From positions 124,001-188,000 of the forward strand of contig QPFY01000002.1 in assembly GCA_003665825.1 (NCBI GenBank): a DNA stretch of 64,000 nucleotides, in the 5' to 3' direction. The position numbers and the translations under genes were made by a program. This DNA is from Microbotryum silenes-acaulis. Lineage: Eukaryota; Basidiomycota; Microbotryomycetes; Microbotryales; Microbotryaceae. The notes beneath the pieces are model-generated. The model had not been told where the DNA came from, did no database searches, and saw only the letters and a program-made list of their open reading frames with translations. Of the stretch, positions 9,821 to 21,154 are shown one piece after another (positions within the stretch are counted from its first letter, which is position 1; the number at the start of each line of letters is the position of its first letter).

Positions 9821-12800
9821 CTATTCTGACAGATCCATTTGCGCCGCCCTCCCTTTCCCCTTCCTGCGATTCCGAGGTGTTTTCTGATCACGTAGAATAT
9901 TGATGCTAAACACCATCCCAAAGTGGTGAAATATGTGTTGATCCTGAACCAGATTCACAGTGAACTTGTCATCCCAGTTATCCATGATATTCTGGAAATT
10001 CCACTCCGGCGGGATCTCCGTTTGTCCGAATAGTGGCTGCACGAAAGCCGATCGCAAGACATCCTCAATAGGAAAAACGCGTTGCATCTTCTTGCCATCG
10101 GCGCCACGTCGGAACTTAAGAATCGGCGAAAGAAGGGCACTGTTCTCGTCCGCGTTCTCGTCCTGTCGCACATTGAGATTGGCGTCAGCAAATGGGCTCC
10201 AGATCTGCAATTAGAGACCTGATAGGTTCCATACGCTGCGACTGACCCACTCAAATTCATCGCCAATGCAGAGCCCGTGCCACAACCCATTCACTTTGAC
10301 TGAAAAGATTCCTCGGATGTGAAACACCGTGAAGGGCCGGAGGGCGTTCCACGCAATGTCCCAGTAGGTCTCTCCTCGTCGACCCGGGGGTGGTAGGCGA
10401 CTATAATTGTGAACGAATACGCAATCAAAGCGCGGACCGACCGTTCCTTCTCCACGATAAGGGTAATTTGGGTTGGCCCAGATCGTTTGCACGAGCGGAA
10501 CTCAATAAAAGTCATTGTGTCAGCGCGATGAGTTATGTTTGGTAAGTGATTTGGAAAACTTCCGACTCACTAGCGGCGTCGAGTGTAGGCTTAGGAGGGT
10601 TCTTGTACATCGCCCCTCCGATCTTGAAGCTGTACTGCCACTTGGTAGCCAAATATCCAGCCCGAATGTCGTCATACTCATTGGATCCGAGGTAGTCTGC
10701 GGTCTGTGTATGCGATGGTTTTTGGAGCAACGGGTCAGAATACGATCTCGGCCAAGTGCAGAGTACTGCATCTAACTCACAAGCATTACAAGATCTTCTT
10801 GGCCCAATGCCCTCGACAGCGCATCGAGATCCATCATTCGCCGGTATTTACCACCTGCAGACAAAGTGTCGAGTTATCTAACTCCGTAAACCTCGCGCGA
10901 CCCGATGCCGATCTCACCAGCTCGCTCAGATAGCGCAACTTTTCGGACCGGACGGGCCGGAATTGGAATCAGGGCTGTGTCGAAGGTTGTTTCCATGCGC
11001 CCTGCAATCGTCAACGTTTCGACAAGAGATCGCATTGTCTCCGAACGGCTAGCCCCTTCACGTATTTGGCCATCCGCATTGCACTTGTTGCTGGCACGCC
11101 AGTGAACTTTAGCATAGTCGATGTGAGCGCGCTAGTGAATCATGCGTGGCAGGACTGGTCAGCATCTCATGGTCGCAAAATACCTGGCTCGGCATGAGCT
11201 CACCTCTCCATCCGCTGTGTTTGAGTGCGGTGCAACCCCCCACTTTCTTGTCCATTCGGGGTAGTGTCCTATTGCGTGCAATCGGGGCCAATTGAACCCA
11301 AGGTTTGTGACTTCGCCGTTCTTCCTCATTCGATCGCGAGTGAAGTTCCTCGAGACGAGCTGCCCAAGGAAAAGCAGCAACGAATCATAAGCTATCTGAA
11401 ACTCGCCGAAATAGTGGTATCCGCACGCAAGAGTGTGAACTTACTAGCATGTATTCGGAAATCAGCAACTCCAAGTCCTCCAAGCTCTCCTCGGTGGATT
11501 CAAGAGAAGTGGCGTGCATGATGATGTAGGAAAGGATGGCCATGATAAGGCATATATCGTCGACCATGGTGCAAGAGACCCTGTCTTTGTCAACCCATGT
11601 CACCTCTGCGCACGATGTAATCAGGACAATCAAGGCGCCTCGATGAGCCTTCACGCGACGTCAACAAAAAGCGACGAAAATTGGCACCTACCCCATATCG
11701 CAGCGGGGAAAATCTACACTCCAGGCAGGTTGGTCCTCAAGATCAGCGCGAACCAAGTCACAGTCTGATCCATCTGCGACGTACATTCATCAGCTTGCGA
11801 GTATGTGCACCCGTCCAGTTCGTATGCAGGAAGCCGTCCTTGAATCGGCGTTGCAGCGAATGCATCGGCATGCATCTGAGACTGTGGCATCGCGAGATCG
11901 CGTTCACATTCGATGGGTACGTCAGAACTCGGTTTCGGTCGCAAATCAGCGTCTCTTGGCAGATCGAGTCACTCACTGTGCGCCAATACTGGTGGTGATC
12001 TGATCGAACACGAACCTTGATTCGTCGTCTTTGCAGAAGCTGATCAAAAGAGTGTCGATGGTGATGTCCTTGACCATGCCTGTCACCATTTGGATGCGAA
12101 CATTAGCACTTGACAGTATAACTTTGACATCATTGAACAGAAGCGCATACCTTTAATCAGTTGATGAAGGGAATCCGCACCGCAAAGTTTGTGACCGTTG
12201 ATTCCAAGCCCATCCCAAACAGTCTTTGCGGGGAAGACACGGGCAAACCTTCGTCAGCCGCTGGTGGTATCGGGCGGTTCCGGCCTGGGCACATGACTCA
12301 CCCAACCGAAATTTAGCCCATGAATCCGTAGGGCGGCAATCTGCTTGTGCATACTCCCATCGACTTGCTTCGCTTCATCACGAAGGGCCGCTGACTTGGC
12401 ACTAGTCCTCGGTTCCCCTGGCGACTGGTGGAGTTCGCCATGCTTAAGCGTACAGCTGGCAACGACATGGTTCAGGCATCAGTGTTCTGTATCTACCCAT
12501 GGAAGATAGCTTGCTCGAGGCTTACCAAACGACATGCCCTGATGCCACACCCAGCAACCAGCACGCTTCCGGATAGTCGACAGCTGTTGGGCCGAAGTAC
12601 ACGCGCGCGAAACGATAGTGGCCGTCGGCGCACAGAAACAAATGACTCTCGGTGAGAAAGCGCTTGATCGGTTGCCACAATTGCCTAAAAGGTTCATAGG
12701 TCAGGCGGGGCCAGGGAAACAGTTGCGACTCGAATTGGCAACTCACTCGAGTACGCAATGTTTCACTCGTCGAGTGAACAAACGCCACAACTCGTCGTTG

Positions 12801-14313
12801 CCTTTGTCAGTGCCTGCAAAACTCATTTATCTGGTCAGTCATCATATTTTCAGCCAATTGATGCACCCCAGCGGTCCGACGGAGACGAACGAGTAATGTT
12901 AGGGAAATATCCAATGAGGATCATGCCCCCATAAGGGCCCCTCTTGAGAAAGCCGGCGTTGTTTCCGAGCGAGAGGTAGATCGGATGGGCGGAGGCTGTG
13001 CCGGTTCCCATGGCCAGTGCTGTTGCGTCGTGCCCCGTATCGATGCGAATGCCGAAATGGCGTCTATCGGGTAGAGCACACTGTTGCAATATCAGTCAGC
13101 TTGCCGAATGGTGGGGTGCTGGGCTCAGGGAGTAGGTCGACTCACCTGAAAGTCCCAGGCCTCTGTGCCTGTAAGCGGTTCGGAATAAAAGCGGGTTTCG
13201 GAACCGTCTTTGTGAACTTGGAACAGTTGTTCTGGAGCAAAGCTCTGGTGGCCCAAAAAGGCGGTGGACGAGAGAAGATGACGCAGGACCGCCTCCGCAT
13301 CGCGAATATAGTAGTCGAACGACTGCGAAATCATTCGGGTTGCCCCGCCGCACGTCAGCGGCGGTATCCGCGGCTGTAGCATGAACGTTCTCACCTGGTC
13401 CAAGAAAGGAAGACTGCCGAACCCCTCAGGAATACCGAGATTTCCTCTCGTCAATTTTAAGGATTTCTTCTTCCATTCGGTCCACTTTGCTGCGGACGTC
13501 AATTGGATGATCAAGTCAAACTCAGCATGAGGATAGAATACACCAAGACCTGGACAAACGCACCATAAGGAACCTTTTTCAGGATTTTACGATAAGCTTT
13601 GCGAGTCTTGTATTGATACTCGAGCTGTGAGAGTTAGTTGATCGATTGATTAGCTCGCTGCAGTGGCCACCCGACACAGTCTAGCTTCCAGCGCCTGGAC
13701 AGGCAGTGAACGCCGTAGTACTCGTACTCACTCCGGCTTTTCTATGAAGGTGCAATAGATCATCGAAGACCCTCTTCGAAAAGCGGTTCTTCTCCGCCAG
13801 TCTGGCGAATTCGAAGCTGAGTTCGTCCTCGAAAGGAAAGTAGGGATTGGTCGGATCATGCAGGCGCGCGTCGTGCGTCGGAGGAGGCGATTGGGTCTCG
13901 CAGTAGTTCCCTTCGGCGTCGCACGCCCATCCCGCCTCGGGGTATGACTCAGCCCGGAACTTCCGATGCTGCCGACGGTCCCAATGTGTTTGCTTGGCCC
14001 GTCCCTCGTCGTCCGACTCCGTTGATGACGCGTCAGAATCCGATTCGCTGGCGCTGACGTCCGAGTCGTATGGGATGCCGAGCCGTTCGCAAAGCCGCAC
14101 ACGATTTTGGTACTCGATATTGGCTTGAACCGTCGCGTTCCATGTGAGAGCAGCGAGCCGCTGTTGTTCGGCTTCGTCGGCAGTGCAAGGTTCCTTGTCG
14201 ACAGGCGGCCGATGTATCTGTCGCCTGTGCAGAGACAACCCCCGCAGAGACCTGAACTCACGCTCACAGTAGTCAAAGTCACATGCGTAGGCCACGCGCG
14301 GCCCTGGATCCAT
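9821..14313 (-). CDS. Plavaka-like transposase, multi-exon
   Basis: The transposase of the surrounding element, spliced from many exons. The first exon (14313 to about 13681) holds a C2H2 finger at residues 11-34 (C11, C16, H29, H34), an acidic Ser-rich stretch, then PFEDELSFEFARLAEKNRFS, typical of Plavaka N-termini. Later exons give DAEAVLRHLLSSTAFLG and YAPEQ-like text (about 13300), AHPIYLSLGNNAGFLKR and GGMILIGYFPN (about 12950), FLCADGHYRFARVYFGPTAV then DYPEAC (about 12600), HQMV-like MVKDITIDTLLISF (about 12080), LGFNWPRLHAIGHYPEWTRK (about 11290), PRFDCVFVHNYSRL (about 10420), and EDVLRSAFVQPLFGQTEIPP near the end. These blocks occur in family order. Exon joins were not all resolved. 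I saw no stop that clearly falls inside a conserved block, so it may be intact. Confidence 0.75.
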
Positions 14314-14748
14314 GCAGTGACAGAGCCAGTGTGAAGGCCGGCGAGTATCGTAGATTGAAGTCGCTATGCGGCGAAGGCAAGAGGGATCGACTGCGCCTCT
14401 TACGCCTGTTGATAGGGGGCCGAGACTTGAATAGATTTGTGAGTAAGGCAGAAGAGATTCCCTCGCGCGTCGCCCACGCGGCCAGAGGGTGTCGAACCGC
14501 TGGTCAGCGCTTCAGCCCTCCAACTTGGCGTGAACCGGGCCTTTGCTCGGACGCGAGCGCGAGCGCCGTCGCGTCGAAGTGACTCGCATTAGGCCACGGC
14601 CGCGTGTTGTTTACCAAGGCCACGCGCCGTCACGGGCCTCTTTTTCCTTCCTCCCGCTCACTGCCGCCGCCAACGATCCCCACCCGTCCCTCTTGCGCCC
14701 ACCCTCGCCTGTCCATCTCGCCCTGACCGGTTCCTTGTGAATCGATCC
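14314..14748. promoter_or_regulatory. Divergent promoter region of the Plavaka element
   Basis: About 435 bp lie between the start codons of the minus-strand transposase (14313) and the plus-strand accessory gene (14749). It presumably holds both promoters. The part before 14749 is C/T-rich, as often before fungal starts. No specific factor site was identified. Confidence 0.4.
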
Positions 14749-16914
14749 ATGGCACCTGCCCGGCAGGCATCGAAAGGTGTGGCCAAGGCGGTAGCCGCCG
14801 ACCGGGACACCGTCAGCGACCGGCGGGATCAACGCGCGGTCAAAACAAAGGCCAAGCAGGTTCGAGCGCAGAGCAAGGCGGCCAAGCAGGCCAAAAATGC
14901 GAAGTCCAGAAAAGCGGCCATCTCCCTCGCCAGCGCGAATGCTTATCAGTCTGTCGCAGACCTTCCTGAGTGAGGAGCCTTTGATTTCGGTTAATACCAT
15001 CTATCTATGTGTCTGGCATGTCAAACTCATCTCGTACGTCCATAGGAACAAACGCGGTCAAGACTCGGAACACGCTCCTGCTCTCGCCTGCGACAAGCCG
15101 GGTAAGAAGGGTCGCAAGTGAGTTCAGCGCTCAGTGGTGGCGTGGATCATATCGTGACGCGCGGCAGCAGACATTGAGTCGCGCCAGTATTTTGCAGATC
15201 TAAAGCTTCGATCACCCTACCCGACCCTGCTGCATCCTCTACTGAGACGCTGCTAGTCGTCAACGGCCGCGTAGGCCGTAGCAGTCGTCCGATCGAGATG
15301 CACGGTGAGCCAGGTCTACACCATCGCACTGAGTTAATATTTACGAAGCGGTTACTGTCTATACCGCGCATACCATATCAGAAGAAGACCAGGACGAAGA
15401 CGATAGTGAGGACGACGATGATAGTGAGGACGACGATGATAGTGAGGACGACGATGAGAGCGACAGCGACGAGAGCGGCGACGAAGACGACGATGATGAT
15501 GCCGATGAGGGCGAGGACGAGGACGGAGACGGTACGGTGGTTCTTAGCATCAATTGCCACCACGTTTTTGTGCTGATATTTCACTGGCAGACTTCGCGAG
15601 GGCTTGCAAGGAGAAGGTGAGATTGTCTTTTCTTCCCTGAGAAGCAACTAGTGCCTGACTGCTGCCATTTGATCCTTGCATGCGGGCAGGTTGTCGCATC
15701 CTCGGCCGCGTCCAGAGTCAGGTCGAGTACTACCCAAGCCCCTACGGCATCCGCTTCATCATCTGCATCTGAGCGGAACCCCGGGCAACTTCCAGCTCGC
15801 GAAGGCTTGTTGCCGTCGTCCAGGAGCACCTCTGCGCGACGGAACCGAATCAATGTCAAGGCCGACCCTCTACCCCCGGATGAAGCCGAGGTCGCCGCAG
15901 TCTGGTACAAGCACATTTTCCTGATGAATATCCAAAAGGAATCTGGATTATGGGTAACGGCGTCGCAGATTCGTGACCAGCTTTTGCAAGTCGCCAAGAC
16001 TTATCCGATCGTAACCGACGATAAAACCTACGAGGTAACCGACGCGATGGTAGCAAAAGTATGTCTCACACTACCCGAATTTCTCCCTGCTTGGGTCACA
16101 GACTGACATAGCGAGCCTACACTTCACTAACAGGTGCGGGCAACAAACCAGGCGGTACTATCGATGATGAGGACGGAGGCCGAGGTACCTACACTGGCTG
16201 CGTACAAAATTGACGAGGGCGGCGGGGAACTGGCAACCGCATCAGCCACGTCCCTTCTTAGCGAGGCTAAGAATTGTTCGGAGGGGTTCTTGGAACTTCG
16301 CTGTGGCCCCACTTACAGGGTGAGCTTCAAAGAGTTGTACTCCCGCGCAGCGCTGAACTTCGGTGTTCACTTTTTGCGTGCCTGCAGCAATACCTTCCGG
16401 CCGGCCAGATGCCACAGGACCTGTCAAACCCATTGTTCTACACTCTCGCCGCCGTGTTCGCAGTCCGCGCCAAGAGCAAAAAGCTGGCCTCTCTCGACTG
16501 GGAAACGCTTGATTTAACGAAGCCGCACCAGCACGCCATCGCTTTTGGGCTAGTGTGTCACGCTTATGCTGCGGTGAGTCGAGACTTCTCCGGGATCATC
16601 CGGCTGGCGTTCGACCTAACATTGTCTACTGGTCTCATCGATAGGCGCGCGTGTCTCTCGAGCGGGTGTTCAATTCAAATGCGGAATTTTCGGGCGAGGT
16701 TCAAGCACCTTTCGTTGCCGGCATAATGAGCCGTTTCCGCAGCGGGGGGTATGCCTCAAGTTCAGACTTGATCACGAAGCGCGTTTGGGCGAGTGTGGAG
16801 GCAGCGTGGCCGAGAACTCGCTCGAGGCGGGGACGGAGGTCGGGTACTTCGGCAAACTTTGCCCCGATTGATACGCAAGAAGCGGTCGCTCAGAATGAGT
16901 TATTTGGTTGGTAG
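14749..16914 (+). CDS. Transposon accessory protein, unrecognised family (copy 1)
   Basis: A spliced gene of unknown function carried by the Plavaka element. Exon 1 (14749-14969) and exon 2 (15046-15117) are Lys/Ala-rich and basic. An exon near 15388 is a run of Asp/Glu/Ser. A Ser/Pro-rich linker follows. The main domain starts with EVAAVWYKHIFLMNIQKESG (about 15885) and continues through VTASQIRDQLLQVAKTYPIV, an intron at about 16059-16134, VRATNQAVLSMM, GFLELRCGP, MPQDLSNPLFYTLAAVFAVR (about 16410), HAIAFGLVCHAYAA (about 16535), and an intron ending before ARVSLERVFNSNAEFSGE (about 16646). It ends in VAQNELFGW. The gene at 37498-39477 shares the same blocks in the same order. The FxxPIIxxxI-like and late-VY-like spacing faintly recalls DUF6532 of basidiomycetes, which needs an HMM test. 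Nuclear location is likely from the basic and acidic tracts. Confidence 0.6.
15400..15535 (+). repeat. Short in-frame tandem repeat coding for an acidic tract
   Basis: An 18-bp unit (GAGGACGACGATGATAGT) is repeated about three times and then decays into GAC/GAT/GAG codons. It codes for an Asp/Glu/Ser run within the accessory protein. The matching gene at 37498-39477 has its own acidic tract made of different repeats (DEDIRIDPLLMSDEEA, then DVDIDHLLLSDEDA), so acidity and not sequence appears to be kept. Confidence 0.6.
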
Positions 16915-17024
16915 TAACTTAGTACTCAGCACTGCAGAATTAGAAGTGGAATATAAGTATAAAGAAGTACTACCAGGCATAGCATTGGTCGCTAAAGTGC
17001 GCTTATACACATAATAGCACTGAA

Positions 17025-17240
17025 TCAGGTTGCTGTTGCAAAACCACTATAAAGTGCACTAAATGGCACGGAAGCACTAAATGGCACAAAGTGCACTAAA
17101 TGGCACGGAAGCACTAAATGGCACTTAAGTTAAGTGCCTTTTAAGTGTCATTTAGCGACCCACCGGAGATTATAGAAAACGAGCTAAATTTCACTAAAGT
17201 TCGCTAAAGTGCGCTAAAGTGCGCTAAATTGCACTAAAGC
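17025..17240. repeat. Right subterminal repeat array of the Plavaka element
   Basis: Repeats of CACTAAATGGCAC and of CTAAAGTGCG fill the last 220 bp before the right TIR, partly as inverted copies. Related motifs are present at the left end (9484-9600). Arrays like this are where CACTA-group transposases bind. The MITE at 28751 keeps the innermost part. Confidence 0.6.
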
Positions 17241-17262
17241 GCGAGTGGCAAAGTTGCTGATG

Positions 17263-18146
17263 GTCTCAGCTCGAACGCAGATGCGATGGACGAGGCTCAA
17301 TTGGCTCGAACGCGCGACTTTGCGGAATGGCTACTCACCGTGGGAGATGGAACTGCCAACATGCATCCATACAACAAGATTGCAGTACGATTTAAGGACC
17401 GTGAACAAGAACCCCCTCGAAGACCTGATTCAGCTGTTCTCACGTCAGGCAATCCTAGCTCCGCATAACGCAACGGTCGATCGCATCAGTGCCAAGCTGC
17501 TTGAAGAGTTCGATGGCGACTACATCGAGTATCGCAGCGCAGACGAGGTCGTCGAGGCAGGCGAAACTGGGGGTGGAGTGGCGCCTGAACTGATTTCGCC
17601 AGAGTATCTACATTCAATCAACCCATCCAAGTTCCCCACGCATCACTTGCGTCTCAAGGAAGGGATCCCCGTCGTTCTTCTGCGCAATTTGGACCCAAAT
17701 GCGGGCCACTGCAACGGTACCCGCCTGATCGTGTCGCACGCAAGATCGCGAGTCATTCAAGCCATCATCTTGACCGGAGATCGAGCAGGCACCACGGTCT
17801 TCATCCCCCGCGTGCGACTAGCAGTTGCCAACAAGTTGGTTTCACTATGTGCCGGCTCCAATTCCCGCTTCGCGTTACCTTGGCCATGACGATCAACAAA
17901 GCCCAAGGTCAATCACTCGATCGTGTTGGCGTCGATCTCTCCCTACATCCCGTCTTCACTCATGGGCAGCTGTATGTGGCATTGTCTCGAGCCATGAGTG
18001 TTGATCGAATCAAGGTGCTACTGCCCTCTCGCGACCCCGCCGATGATGACGACGACCTACAAGCCGTTGATCGAGCGGCAGCCGCAGCCACCGCGACCCC
18101 AAACCCAGTATTCCGCTCTGTTCTCAGGGCAATGAATGGAGAATAG
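17263..18146 (+). pseudogene. Helitron RepHel, PIF1-type helicase, right part
   Basis: The C-terminal continuation of the helicase interrupted at 9459. It starts in frame with LSSNADAMDEAQ after the shared GT, then RTRDFAEWLLTVGDGTAN. A frame change near 17390 leads to LFSRQAILAPHNATVDRISA, then EGIPVVLLRNLDPNAGHCNG and TRLIV. Another shift near 17850 leads to FPLRVTLAMTINKAQGQSLD and HGQLYVALSRAMSVDRIKVL, the last helicase motifs. It ends at TAG 18144-18146. At least two frameshifts make it inactive. The 3' hairpin and CTRR end of the Helitron were not identified with confidence. Confidence 0.85.
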
Positions 18147-18230
18147 TTTTGATGCTGTCCTTTGTATTGTGTGTTTTACCTTCACTGAGATCACGATTCT
18201 GCTATTTATTTTTCATCCTCCCGTTAATTT

Positions 18231-18307
18231 AACAGGTTCCCACTGGTAGTTGGTCAAAGCTTTTCCAATGAATGGAAGCGACTCAGGTTCGACTCCTGGT
18301 CCAGCCG
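18231..18307 (+). tRNA. tRNA-like sequence, probably a pseudogene or SINE head
   Basis: A perfect B-box (GGTTCGACTCC) sits in a T-arm with a 5-bp stem (TCAGG/CCTGG). Before it is an anticodon-like arm TTTCC-AATGAAT-GGAAG, and a D-arm-like GTAGTTGGTCAAAGC. The loop would give TGA at the anticodon position, but base 33 is A instead of T. No 5' strand was found that pairs with the TCCAGCC acceptor end. It is therefore not a normal tRNA. It lies 85 bp after the Helitron stop. Confidence 0.3.
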
Positions 18308-20484
18308 TTCTTCTTCTTTTGTTGATCATTTTGGGATCATCGTTGATTCCAACAACACAATGGTCAAAAAGAGCTGATTCATTGATATTTAAGACCTGGG
18401 AGGTCTGCCTTTGTGCTGCCTATGCCGGATGTCTGCTTGAGCTCCTCCCATCACACTCCTGATATCATCCTTGCTCAGCCTCAGTTCCCCACTACTCAGC
18501 CTCCCAACCACGCCCTTCATACCGCGTTGCCGCTTATTGCCACCATCTTCCATCCTTTTCTCTTTCAAACTCTGTGTTTCGCAACCTCGTTTTGCGCCAA
18601 CTGATATGCCAGCAGCGTCGTCCCGGGCTTTTGCCTTCTTGAGGTTTCCAGCAGCTTGCCCAGCCCTGAGTGAACGGGGAGCATTTTTTGGCAAAGGTGT
18701 CTGTCCTTTCATTGGTCTTGGAGAGTCAGGTGGCAGCGTACGTAGAAGCGTTGGTAGCTCCGCCTGCGTTGATGTGGACAACATGTTTGCCAATGGTCGG
18801 ATCATCGAGGACAATGCCGTGTCCAGTGACGAAAGAAGACTGCGCATGGGTTACTAAGACGTTCAGCCGCGGGAATGGTGCCTAGAGCAACATCAGATTG
18901 CTACTTGCGCATCTTGAGTCGAATCCGAAGGTGTTGTCCGTCCCTGTCCTGGGTTCTTGACAGTTTTCGTGTTGACTTTGTCCGCCACCGATGGCTGTCT
19001 GGCTCTGTTCTTGACCTTTGATGACTGTGCAGCAGCAAATTGTTGTCCGTTGTGGGTCCCATAGGAGGACATGAAACCAAATGCCCAATTGGGACGTACC
19101 ATGAACTCGTGTAGCATCCTCCGTGACGTGCGCCCTGGATGCGACAAGACTGAGGTTCCTGCCATCGATTGCCCGCTAAGTACTGCCACTTCGGAACGAT
19201 GCAGGGTCGCGCTAGTCGATGATGCATGGACTAGATGAAGAAGTCGAGCAGACAAAACCGGATAAAGAGAGAAGGAAAAAAAACTCATGTCAGCAAGCGC
19301 TTTTTGCTGATGGCGAGAAGCACGCGAAGTAAGACACCTTTCGCAGCTGTCGCCTCTGCCGGCTCCCTCAACAGCAAGCTGCTCTGCAGATCGCGGGAAT
19401 GCTCCAGCTGTCCCACGCATTCAGGGCGCACAGTGGCTCCTCCCCCATTTTCAGCATGCTCCGTTACCGCACTCTTCACATTCTTGTGCGCGTGAGACGG
19501 CGGTCCAGCCAAGTGGGACACCCCTACCGCAGAGGATGGCACAGCTGCTTCAAGGAACTGCTGCTGATGGCGCAGCAGAGCTCCCAGCATCCGCGATCGC
19601 ATTTCCTCTTCACATTGTTGGCTCTCCTCATCCTCCAGATCGGAGCCTGATGTCGGAGGGGACAGCGATTGCCGCGGCCTGCGGATTCAGGGTAGCATGG
19701 AGATCCTAGACATCAGAGCGCAGCCAGAGAGCGAGTCTGGCGACGGGGGGCAACCAACCTGTTTGAGATTCTGGGTGTGGATACTGCTATTGACCTTCGA
19801 GCCATGTCGGTAGCATACGCGCCTGGGTGCGGAGAGGAGAGTCGGAAGGCGCCTGCAAGGATGTAAGTCGCCGAGACGGCGACGACCTTCGACTTCGATG
19901 ACGCTTCCTTTTTCCTAAGCGAAGCAACCGTAGGTGTTCTTCTGTGTCTTTCGGCTAGTTTCGCGACGATTCATGGATGTAGTGCTGCACAGATATGTGC
20001 AGATATGAGCTGGCCGAATTTTTGAATCGATTGCACTAATAGTCTAATTGTATCAAGGCCCAGAAATATCTGGAAAAGTCGGAGGAGATGCATTTAAGCC
20101 AGTAGTGTAGCCAGCGTCTCCAAGTGAGAGGTCCTCCGAAAATTGCGACACGAAGCATAGCCATGCATGGGGTGACGGATTCGATGTTTGATTGCAGCTG
20201 CTAAACCAAAAAATATTTCGACCTCGATGTGGGAGCCACGTGATAGACCTGCCTCCAGCCATTGCAACTTGAAAGAATTCTTCTACGAGCCCAATTTCAG
20301 AATCGTGAAACTCCGCATCAAAAGTTCAAGTGATCGCCACTCTGCTTACTATGCAACTGCAGTAAATCAATCTTCATGAACCGTCGTCAAACTTGCCGGT
20401 GCTGGCTATGCCGTACAACGCAATGAAAGTTGGAGTGGCTATCGTCTACTACCCCCCGCGCCTGGCAGACGCTTCCTCCGACCC
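18308..20484. other. No recognised gene; possible unrecognised spliced gene on the minus strand
   Basis: Minus-strand frames at about 19680-19285 (ending in LLRHQQQFLEAAVPSSAVG and more) and 18847-18389 have a coding look, with acceptor-like CTGAATCCGCAG before the first. I could not join them into one protein or assign a domain. 19,690-20,050 shows nothing. This could be Helitron cargo or the region beyond the Helitron end. Confidence 0.3.
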
Positions 20485-21154
20485 TCAGCCTTGAAAGAAT
20501 ATGAGCCGTGCGCAAATACTCAGGCAGAGCACCACCATCGAAAAGGAAACTTTGCGTTGCGGAAGAGCAGCGGCAATGTATCTGTTTTGAATATTTGTAA
20601 AGGGAGGGCAATGCCGGGCGCCGGGTGAGATTAATCCGGATCCGCCGAGCACCGAAGCGAGCAACTTGAGAGAGGGCCCCGGTCCTCGGATGAAATGGAG
20701 AACGAAAGAGACGTACGAGTCATTTGGTCCACTCACTACTGTTCCGGTGGCTCCAGGGGCGACAGCCGTGAAAGCGGTGTTGCTGAACTCTGCCGGGGTG
20801 GTGGCGGTGATCGGACCACTCAAGTTCGACGTTGTCGTCGCGGCGGCGACTGGTGACGACAGAGCGGACGCTGAGGTGCCGTTCACTAGTGTGGCTGTCG
20901 AGAGGGATATCGAGCTGACTGTAGAGAAACCTGTGCTCGCTACCCTTGCTGAAGTGGTTTCGGTAACGTTCCCGCTAGCCGACATCACCGTGCCATTCGT
21001 CACCGTTTGGCCCCAAGCGAGCGAGAGGCTAGTACCCCACATGACGAGCACCTGCCAGTGACTCGCAGAGCGGTGTCAGTGTTCCCGTACAGCCGGATTC
21101 CGAGAACGTGAGCACAGGCTCTTTACTCACTGACAGGTACCGCATGATCAGCAT
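20485..21154 (-). CDS. Small secreted, Ser/Thr-rich protein
   Basis: A putative cell-wall or secreted protein. A 24-base first exon (21154-21131, MLIMRYLS) joins across a 79-base intron (GTGAGT to CAG) to the frame starting at 21051. This creates a signal peptide MLIMRYLSVLVMWGTSLSLA, with likely cleavage after the hydrophobic stretch. The mature part (about 110 residues) is rich in Ser, Thr, Ala and Val with several Asn-X-Ser/Thr sites, as in O-glycosylated wall proteins. The last 60 residues are different and end in a hydrophobic stretch FSMVVLCLSICARLIFF that could act as a GPI signal or membrane tail. An additional intron after VSGPND is possible (GTACGT) and would change the C-terminus. 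No family is recognised. It lies between mobile elements. Confidence 0.5.

Larger units (their letters stand above)
9460..17262. mobile_element. Plavaka-type (CMC) DNA transposon, 7,803 bp, apparently complete
   Basis: Bounded by 19-bp perfect terminal inverted repeats, CATCAGCAACTTTGCCACT at 9460 and its complement ending at 17262. It is flanked by a 2-bp duplication GT (9458-9459 and 17263-17264). Both ends carry dense short repeats related to GTGCGCTAAA and GGCACTAAAT. Inside are a minus-strand transposase (9821-14313) and a plus-strand accessory gene (14749-16914), transcribed divergently from about 435 bp. It sits inside the Helitron helicase gene, and removing it with one GT gives ENMR-LSSNADAMDEAQ in frame. 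The assignment to Plavaka rests on the transposase. The 2-bp duplication fits the CACTA/CMC group. Confidence 0.85.

Noticed and set aside
15400..15535. Independent microsatellite
   Set aside because: It is in frame within the accessory gene and codes for an acidic tract, so it was listed as a coding repeat.
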